A stretch of 9,818 bases of DNA from Parvibaculum sp. (GTDB taxonomy: Bacteria; Pseudomonadota; Alphaproteobacteria; Parvibaculales; Parvibaculaceae), in the NCBI GenBank assembly GCA_014359855.1, contig JACIYQ010000315.1, positions 1 through 9,818 of the forward strand, written 5' to 3'. The position numbers and the translations under genes are program-made. The notes below the pieces were generated by a model. That model had not been told where the DNA came from. It ran no database searches and saw only the letters and a list, made by a program, of their open reading frames with translations. How positions within the stretch are numbered: position 1 is the stretch's first letter; every line of letters starts with the position of its first letter. Positions 5,181 to 9,818 of the stretch are shown piece by piece.

Positions 5181-6536
5181 ATGAAAAGGACTACCTTGTT
5201 GGTGTCCGCCCTTGCGACAGCCGTGTTCGCAACCGGCGCGCTCGCCAAGGTTCCGGAAGCCCAGGTGAATCGTCTGGGCCAGGACCTTACCCCGATGGGG
5301 TCGGAGAAGGCAGGCGACGGCGACATCCCCGCATGGACCGGCGGTCTTGCCACCGTGCCGAGCGGCGTCAGCTACAAGCCCGGCGACAAGCTCGCCGACC
5401 CCTTCGCCAGCGATCCGATCAAATACACGATCACCGGCGGCAATGCGGATCAGTACGACGACGTCCTGATACCGGGTTACAAGGCCCTGCTGAAGGCCTA
5501 TCCGACCTACAAGATGAACGTCTACGAATCGCACCGTACCTGCGCCTTCCCGGACAAGTTCTATCAAGCGAACAAGCGCAACGCGGCTGTCGGCGAACTC
5601 GTCGGCGGCGGCGCGGGCGTCAGCGAAGCCATTTTCGGCTCGCCGTTCCCGATCGCGAACAACGCGCTCGAGATGATCTGGAACCACACGCTGCGCTACC
5701 GCTCGTTCAAGCTGGTTCGCCAGTTCGCGGCGGCGCCGGTCACCCGCAGCGGCGACTACACGCTGCAGATCGTGCAGGACGAAGCCATTTTCACATGGTC
5801 GGATCCTTCCGCCTCGCGCGCCGAAGATCTGGACAACATCTCGCTCTATTACATCGCCAATACCATTGCCCCGGCCCGTGCCGCGGGTAACGTGATCCTG
5901 GTGTACGAAGCCCTGAATGCCCAGACGCAGCCGCGCCAGGCTTGGCAGTACAGCCCGGGCACCCGCCGCGTGCGCCGGGCGCCGAACATCGCGTATGACA
6001 ATCCCGGCACGAACTCGGACGGCCTGTCCACCTCGGACAGCTTCGACGGCTACAATGGCGCGCCGGACCGCTACGACTGGACCGTGCTCGGCAAGAACAA
6101 GCGGCTGATCGCCGCCAACGCCTATGTGGCTGAGTCCACTCCCTACAAGGAGTTCCTGAGCCCGCTTCACCTGAACCAGGACAAGGTGCGTTACGAACTG
6201 CGCCGTGTCTGGGAATTCGAGGCGAAGCTGCGCCCGGATACGCGCCACGTCTACTCGCGCCGCGTCTACCACAATGACGAGGACGCCTGGCAGATGGCGG
6301 CGGTGGAGCTTTACGACGGCCGTGGCCAGCTCTGGCGCGTGCAGGAAATGCAGCAGATCCAGCGCTACAATGTGCCGCTCTGCGGTTCCGCTGGCGAAAT
6401 CGTCTACGATCTGCAGGCCGGCCGCTATCTGGCGCTTGCCCTGCAGAACGAAGAACCGGCGGCGAACTTCTTTGCCGACGAGCTGGACAAGAACCGTTAC
6501 ACGCCGAACGCGATCCGTCAGCTCGGCGTCCGCTAA
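5181..6536 (+). CDS. DUF1329 family periplasmic protein
   Basis: A 451-residue secreted protein of family DUF1329 (PF07044 by recognition), whose fold is related to the LolA/LolB lipoprotein-carrier type according to general family annotation. The signal peptide MKRTTLLVSALATAVFATG ends at A-L-A (residue 22). Family blocks include RLGQDLTPMGSEKAG, DIPAWTGG, ADPFASDPI, the segment around CAFPDKFY (Cys121), RQAWQYSPGTRRVRRAP (about 252-267), the SDGLSTSDSFDGYNGAPDR region and RRVWEFEAKLRPDTRH. Only two cysteines are visible in the mature chain, 121 and 401, which might pair. By analogy with lipoprotein carriers it may bind a hydrophobic ligand in the periplasm and hand it to the DUF1302 protein; this is inference, as no function is proven. 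It has its own ribosome site, candidate promoter and terminator, so it may be transcribed apart from its neighbours. Confidence 0.92.
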   Translation: MKRTTLLVSALATAVFATGALAKVPEAQVNRLGQDLTPMGSEKAGDGDIPAWTGGLATVPSGVSYKPGDKLADPFASDPIKYTITGGNADQYDDVLIPGYKALLKAYPTYKMNVYESHRTCAFPDKFYQANKRNAAVGELVGGGAGVSEAIFGSPFPIANNALEMIWNHTLRYRSFKLVRQFAAAPVTRSGDYTLQIVQDEAIFTWSDPSASRAEDLDNISLYYIANTIAPARAAGNVILVYEALNAQTQPRQAWQYSPGTRRVRRAPNIAYDNPGTNSDGLSTSDSFDGYNGAPDRYDWTVLGKNKRLIAANAYVAESTPYKEFLSPLHLNQDKVRYELRRVWEFEAKLRPDTRHVYSRRVYHNDEDAWQMAAVELYDGRGQLWRVQEMQQIQRYNVPLCGSAGEIVYDLQAGRYLALALQNEEPAANFFADELDKNRYTPNAIRQLGVR

Positions 6537-6556
6537 AACGGACTGGAAATGGCAAG

Positions 6557-6590
6557 GGCCGGGCCCCGGAAACGGGGTCCGGCCTTCTGC
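6557..6590 (+). terminator. Terminator-like hairpin after the DUF1329 gene
   Basis: GGCCGGGCCCCG and CGGGGTCCGGCC form a 12-bp stem with one G-U pair around the stable tetraloop GAAA. The following TTCTGCTAT is a poor T-tract, so termination may be partial and allow read-through into the next gene. Confidence 0.65.
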
Positions 6591-6683
6591 TATGCGAACG
6601 GCCGTCTCCAGCTGCCGCCCCTTTTAACCTTGTTTTACGGGCGGTGCCGGAATCGGGCGAGAGTCCAGGACGGATTGCGAAAT

Positions 6684-6714
6684 TTGCGCTATAAGAACGG
6701 AAAACGGCTATAAC
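6684..6714 (+). promoter_or_regulatory. Promoter-like region before the YCF48-like gene
   Basis: Two TATAA-containing boxes occur, TATAAG (6690-6695) and TATAAC (6709-6714), each inside a direct repeat GCTATAA (6689-6695 and 6708-6714). TTGCGC at 6684-6689 is a possible -35 for the second, with a long 19-bp spacer. The remainder of 6537-6825 contains the preceding hairpin and nothing else I can identify. Confidence 0.3.
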
Positions 6715-6825
6715 AAACCAAGAAAACAGGAAGCGCGCCGCCTTGCGGCATCGGGGCTCGGGGGAGACCGGGAGCGGTGCGGTCGCGGTGGTCAGAAACG
6801 CCCGAGTGCAGGAAGCCCAGGTAAA

Positions 6826-7911
6826 ATGTCTTCGTTTTTTTCCCGGATCGTATCGAGCGGGGCGCCGCGTCTGAGGCTCATGTCCCTTGCCGGCGCTTGC
6901 GCCATCGCGCTGGCGCTCACCAGTTTCGGCCCGCGGCCTGCTGCCGCCCAGGAGGAGGCCGCTTCGTCCGATGTCGAATATGCGGTTCCGTCCGAGCTTG
7001 CGGCTGAATCGCTGCTGCTTGACGCGACCTATGCGGGCGACCGGCTGGTCGCCGTTGGTGAGTTCGGCCACGTCGTGCTGTCGGACGATCGCGGCGTCAC
7101 CTTCCATCAGGCCAGGACTGTCCCGACGCAGTCGACACTGACCGGCGTGACCTTTGTGAACAAGGATCTCGGCTTTGCCGTCGGTCACGATGCGACGGTC
7201 ATTCGCACGACGGATAGCGGCGAGACATGGGAGCTCGTCTACAACGACAGCGAATCCGAAATGGCCTTCATGACGGTCTATTTCGAAAACGAGAAGCGCG
7301 GCTTTGCGATGGGCGCCTTCTCCTTCATCGTCGAAACGAGTGATGGCGGGGAGACTTGGGAAGAACGCTCGCTGAGCGACGGCCTGCTCGACGACTACCA
7401 TCTCAACAAGCTTTTCTCCGACAAGGACGGCGATCTCTTCGTCGCTGCCGAGTTCGGCGTGGTCTATCACTCGACCGACAAGGGCCGTACCTTTAACCGG
7501 ATACAGACGCAGTACGAAGGTTCCTTCTGGGGCGGGTTCGGCATGTCGGATGGCTCGGTCATGGTGTTCGGCATGCGCGGCAATGCGTTCCGCTCCTATG
7601 ACAAGGGCCAGACCTGGGAGAAGGTCGACACCGGTACGGACAAGTCGATCGCCGGCGGCGTGCAGCTCGGCAGCGGCAAGATCGTCCTTGTAGGCCTGCA
7701 GGGCTATGTCGGCTATAGCGACAATGGCGGCAAGAACTTCACGGAAGTGACCCGCTCCGACCGTCTCGGCTACGCGGCGGTGACCGACGGTCCCGACGGG
7801 CAGATCATTGTCTTCGGCGAGCCTGGCGCGAAGGTGATGCCTGACGATATGGAAAAGGCACGCGAAGCCGCCGGCGCAAAGATCACGGCTCAGGCCGACA
7901 GCGATAGCTGA
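6826..7911 (+). CDS. YCF48-like / BNR-repeat beta-propeller protein, exported
   Basis: A 361-residue protein with a signal peptide whose hydrophobic core is at about 20-34 and likely cleavage near A-A-A-Q (41/42). Six Asp-box motifs (S/T-x-D-x-G-x-T-W/F type) recur regularly: SDDRGVTF (86-93), TTDSGETW (128-135), TSDGGETW (171-178), STDKGRTF (216-223), SYDKGQTW (257-264) and YSDNGGKNF (297-305), marking blades of a beta-propeller as in PSII assembly factor YCF48 and sialidase-like folds. No sialidase active site is evident. Together with DUF1302 and DUF1329 proteins this type is commonly encoded beside an MMPL/RND exporter, so an assembly or scaffolding role for an envelope transport complex is inferred. 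The ribosome site is moderate (AGGAAG at 6810 or AGG at 6819). A later start at 6880 would keep a signal peptide but has a worse site. Confidence 0.87.
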   Translation: MSSFFSRIVSSGAPRLRLMSLAGACAIALALTSFGPRPAAAQEEAASSDVEYAVPSELAAESLLLDATYAGDRLVAVGEFGHVVLSDDRGVTFHQARTVPTQSTLTGVTFVNKDLGFAVGHDATVIRTTDSGETWELVYNDSESEMAFMTVYFENEKRGFAMGAFSFIVETSDGGETWEERSLSDGLLDDYHLNKLFSDKDGDLFVAAEFGVVYHSTDKGRTFNRIQTQYEGSFWGGFGMSDGSVMVFGMRGNAFRSYDKGQTWEKVDTGTDKSIAGGVQLGSGKIVLVGLQGYVGYSDNGGKNFTEVTRSDRLGYAAVTDGPDGQIIVFGEPGAKVMPDDMEKAREAAGAKITAQADSDS

Positions 7912-7936
7912 TCGGGCTCCCGACTTCCGGCAATCG

Positions 7937-7969
7937 AGAACCCCGGCCTTGGTGCCGGGGTTCTTTTTT
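7937..7969 (+). terminator. Rho-independent terminator after the YCF48-like gene
   Basis: AGAACCCCGGC and GCCGGGGTTCT form a perfect 11-bp stem around CTTGGT, ending in a run of six T. It lies 25 bp after the stop and separates the envelope genes from the CoA-metabolism genes. Confidence 0.93.
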
Positions 7970-8058
7970 GCGCTGCTTCCGGAACGTCTTTCTTTGGACC
8001 ATGCGCGGGCCACAATCGATTCAAGAGCTCGCACAAGAACCGCGCCGAGAGAGGAAGC

Positions 8059-8862
8059 ATGACGGAGAAGATCGATTTCGCGCGCTATACGCGTATCAAG
8101 GCTAGCCGAAGAGGCCGCGTGCTGACGCTGGCGCTCAGCAATCCGGTGCTGATGAACGCCGTGGACGGCGAAATGCACCGCGAGCTTTCCCGCATCTTTC
8201 TCGATACCGCCGACGATCCGGACTCGGACATCGCCGTTCTTACCGGCGAAGGCGATGCCTTCTCGGCGGGTGGCGACCTCAACGGGATGAAGCGCGGTTT
8301 CGAGGCTGGCGAGAAGGGGCCGGATGCGGCCGAGGCCAAGCGCATCGTCTTCTTGCTCCTCGATCTCGAGAAACCCATTATCGCGAAAGTGCGCGGGCCT
8401 GCCGTCGGGCTCGGGGCGACAATCGCCCTCATGTGCGACGTGATCTTCGCAAGCGACAACGCGCGCTTCGCCGATCCTCATGTGCGTGCCGGCATCGTGG
8501 CGGGCGATGGTGGCGCGATCATCTTGCCGCAACTCGTCGGATATGCGCGTGCCAAGGAATATCTGATGACGGGCGATCCTGTGCCTGCCGTGGAAGCCGA
8601 GCGCATCGGTCTCATCAATCATGTGGTGCCCGATGCCGAGATCGACGTCCGCGTCGAAGCCTTTGCCGACAAGCTGGCAGGCGGTGCGACCCAGGCGATC
8701 AAGTATTCCAAGGTCTCGGTCAATATCGGGCTGAAGCAGCTCGCTCATTCGATCCTGGATACGTCGATCGGCTATGAGATGCTCACCTTCACGACGGAGG
8801 ACCACAAGGAAGCGGTGCGCTCCTTCCTCGAGAAGCGTAAGCCCACCTTTACAGGGCGCTGA
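8059..8862 (+). CDS. Crotonase-superfamily (enoyl-CoA hydratase/isomerase-like) protein
   Basis: A 267-residue cytoplasmic protein of usual crotonase length, with ribosome site AGAGAGGAAG just before the ATG. The CoA/oxyanion-hole motifs are present: AFSAGGDLNGM (67-77) and GPAVGLGATIALMCDV (113-128). The C-terminal part includes HKEAVRSFLEKRKPTF, a standard ending. The two catalytic glutamates of classical hydratases (Glu144 and Glu164 of the rat mitochondrial enzyme) align with Thr121 and His141, also 20 residues apart, so simple 2-enoyl-CoA hydration is doubtful. Asp150 in AGDGG is a possible acid/base. Other crotonase reactions such as isomerisation, hydrolysis or decarboxylation are possible; the substrate is unknown. 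Fifteen bases separate it from the start of a broken acyl-CoA dehydrogenase gene, so it once headed a fatty-acyl or alicyclic acid oxidation operon. Confidence 0.92.
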   Translation: MTEKIDFARYTRIKASRRGRVLTLALSNPVLMNAVDGEMHRELSRIFLDTADDPDSDIAVLTGEGDAFSAGGDLNGMKRGFEAGEKGPDAAEAKRIVFLLLDLEKPIIAKVRGPAVGLGATIALMCDVIFASDNARFADPHVRAGIVAGDGGAIILPQLVGYARAKEYLMTGDPVPAVEAERIGLINHVVPDAEIDVRVEAFADKLAGGATQAIKYSKVSVNIGLKQLAHSILDTSIGYEMLTFTTEDHKEAVRSFLEKRKPTFTGR

Positions 8863-8870
8863 AAGGTGGA
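8862..8870 (+). promoter_or_regulatory. Ribosome binding site for the truncated acyl-CoA dehydrogenase
   Basis: AAAGGTGGA overlaps the end of the crotonase stop codon and lies 7 nt before ATG 8878, showing that the two genes were translationally close partners of one operon. Confidence 0.5.
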
Positions 8871-8877
8871 TGCCCAT

Positions 8878-8974
8878 ATGAAAGACATGCCGCTCAACTT
8901 CGACGAGCCCGAACATGTGCGCATGCTGCGCGAGACGACGCGTCGCTTTGTCGAGGCGGAAATGCCGCGCGAAA
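8878..8974 (+). pseudogene. Acyl-CoA dehydrogenase N-terminal fragment
   Basis: From ATG 8878 the peptide MPLNFDEPEHVRMLRETTRR followed by FVEAEMPRE matches the first helix of acyl-CoA dehydrogenases, flavoenzymes that introduce the alpha-beta double bond in acyl-CoA. After about 32 residues the resemblance ends at the start codon of a different dehydrogenase-like gene (8976), and the frame continues as unrelated arginine-rich sequence to 9174. More than 300 residues, including all FAD and substrate-binding parts, are missing. Its position 15 bp after the crotonase gene fits a former operon partner. It is a relic and cannot encode an active enzyme. Confidence 0.75.
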
Positions 8975-8975
8975 T

Positions 8976-9332
8976 ATGGCAAAGAAGACAAGTGCGGACC
9001 TCCTCGCGGCCGCCGAACGTTTTGCGCCGGAGATCGCGGAGCGCGCGGCGGAGATCGAGGCAAACCGCTTCCTGCCGCAGGACATGGCGAAGCGCTTCGC
9101 GGAAGCAGGTCTCTACCGGCTCTGCGTTCCGGAAGTCTATGGCGGGCTCGAGAGCCACCCGGGCGAGCTTGTGAAGGTGGTCGAGCGGATTGCGCAGGCC
9201 GACGGGTCAGCGGCCGATGGCAGTGGGACCCGGGCTCGCGCAATGCATCGTGGATTTCAGGGGGTGCACTCATCATCGGCGATGACGGGGCGTTTGCTGC
9301 TCGGCGTGCCGACCAATACGGCCATGCTCTAA
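8976..9332 (+). pseudogene. Second acyl-CoA dehydrogenase / HpaB-like flavoprotein, with two internal deletions
   Basis: Three collinear pieces of one gene are visible. Piece 1 (8976-about 9210): MAKKTSADLLAAAERF, EIAERAAEIEANRFLPQD, AGLYRLCVPEVYGGLE, then VVERIAQADGSA. Piece 2 (about 9203-9289, next frame): RVSGRWQWDPGSRNASWISG then GALIIGDDG. Piece 3 (about 9285-9332, original frame): TGRLLLGVPTNTAML and stop. In this branch of the acyl-CoA dehydrogenase superfamily (flavin-dependent hydroxylase-like), ADGSA is normally followed by a GWCV-type segment well before the R-V-S-G-x-W-x-W block, and the protein ends with an L-L-L-G-x-P-T-x-T type tail. About 130 of roughly 390 residues remain. 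The gene is a deletion derivative; the active-site and C-terminal helical bundle regions are gone. Confidence 0.75.
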
Positions 9333-9416
9333 CCCAATGAAATAGGAGAGTCTTTTCGTGGCTTTCGCCGCTCCGCGCGGCGCTGTAGGGTCCCCGCATT
9401 CCGAAACATCAAGGAC

Positions 9417-9423
9417 AGGAAGA
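9417..9423 (+). promoter_or_regulatory. Ribosome binding site of the short-chain dehydrogenase
   Basis: AGGAAGA lies 2 nt before ATG 9426, and AGGA slightly upstream (9412-9415) is at a more usual distance. Either would serve this start. Confidence 0.4.
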
Positions 9424-9425
9424 AT

Positions 9426-9818
9426 ATGGCAAAGGAAAGAAAGGGCCGCGTCGAAGGCAAGATGGCTTTCGTGACCGGCGGGGCGCAGGGGCTCGGCAAG
9501 GCGTCTGCCATCATGCTCGCGCGCGAGGGCGCAAAGGTTACGCTCGCCGATATCAACGAGAAGGGTGCGGCGGAAGTTGCGGTCGAGATCAATGCCGAGC
9601 ATCCGGGCGCGGCCTTTGCGGTCGGCCTCGACGTCACGCGCGAAGACCATTGGAAGGACGCGCTCGCCGAGGCCAACAAGGCGATGGGCGGCATCAACGT
9701 GCTTTTCAACAATGCCGGTATCGGCGGCGGCACGACGGTCGAGGACACCGATTTCGAGACCTTCAAGAAGGTCCAGGCGGTCGATGTCGATTCCGTCTTT
9801 CTCGGGTGCAAATATGCG
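9426..9818 (+). CDS. Short-chain dehydrogenase/reductase (SDR), N-terminal part, runs off the window
   Basis: An open frame of 131 codons from ATG 9426 to the last base, with no stop. The Rossmann-fold nucleotide motif TGGAQGLG is at residues 17-24 (T-G-x3-G-x-G). Asp42 at the end of the second strand (TLADIN) indicates a preference for NAD(H) over NADP(H). Asp69 in LDVT and NNAG at 95-98 are the next classical-SDR landmarks. The catalytic Ser-Tyr-Lys residues lie beyond the window. Classical SDRs oxidise alcohols or reduce ketones; with crotonase and acyl-CoA dehydrogenase genes upstream, a 3-hydroxyacyl-CoA or hydroxysteroid/alcohol substrate is a reasonable inference but not shown. No clear terminator separates it from the broken dehydrogenase, so it may belong to the same transcription unit. 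Confidence 0.93.
   Translation, partial: MAKERKGRVEGKMAFVTGGAQGLGKASAIMLAREGAKVTLADINEKGAAEVAVEINAEHPGAAFAVGLDVTREDHWKDALAEANKAMGGINVLFNNAGIGGGTTVEDTDFETFKKVQAVDVDSVFLGCKYA

Noticed and set aside
5791..9399. Very long - strand open frame (about 1200 codons) opposite four genes
   Set aside because: It lies antisense to well-supported + strand genes, is rich in Arg/His/Ala as expected from GC-rich reverse-strand reading, and shows no domain motifs. Its length follows from the codon bias of the genes opposite.

Overview
The window looks like part of an alphaproteobacterial chromosome. It is GC-rich, with strong Shine-Dalgarno sites and the CTAGAG/CTCTAG type of extragenic palindrome common in Rhizobiales-like genomes. 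The species cannot be fixed from sequence alone; a hydrocarbon- or steroid-degrading lineage such as Parvibaculum is a guess. All genes that look intact are on the + strand.

Layout. Positions 1-414 hold a complete PII nitrogen-signalling protein (from 73). It is preceded, in the same open frame, by what reads as the end of a ribbon-helix-helix DNA-binding domain. Positions 411-1617 are a scrap heap of gene remnants: a CaiB/BaiF CoA-transferase on the - strand (three reading-frame changes, one with a large internal deletion), the ATP-binding end of a histidine kinase on the + strand, and a HerA-like ATPase piece whose Walker A segment is missing. Positions 1729-2172 encode an intact PCu(A)C-type copper-chaperone lipoprotein, whose stop codon lies inside a 106-bp palindromic repeat. 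A 429-bp gap rich in inverted repeats follows.

The core (2602-7911) is a set of three exported proteins: a DUF1302 outer-membrane-type protein, a DUF1329 periplasmic protein and a YCF48/BNR-repeat protein. From established annotation patterns these three families recur together, usually with an RND/MMPL transporter, and are linked to handling of hydrophobic compounds. Here each is followed by its own terminator-like hairpin and no transporter follows within the window.

From 8059 the theme is CoA-ester metabolism: a crotonase-superfamily enzyme lacking both canonical hydratase glutamates, a multiply deleted acyl-CoA dehydrogenase region built from two different genes, and the start of an NAD-type short-chain dehydrogenase running off the window. 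A coherent inference is an envelope uptake/export module next to an eroding acyl-CoA/alcohol oxidation operon.

The most unusual points are the possible RHH-PII fusion, the repeated internal deletions that keep both gene ends in two separate places, the HerA relic without its P-loop, five closely spaced cysteine pairs in the DUF1302 protein, and the crotonase active site. I see no CRISPR array, tRNA, rRNA, transposase or phage gene.
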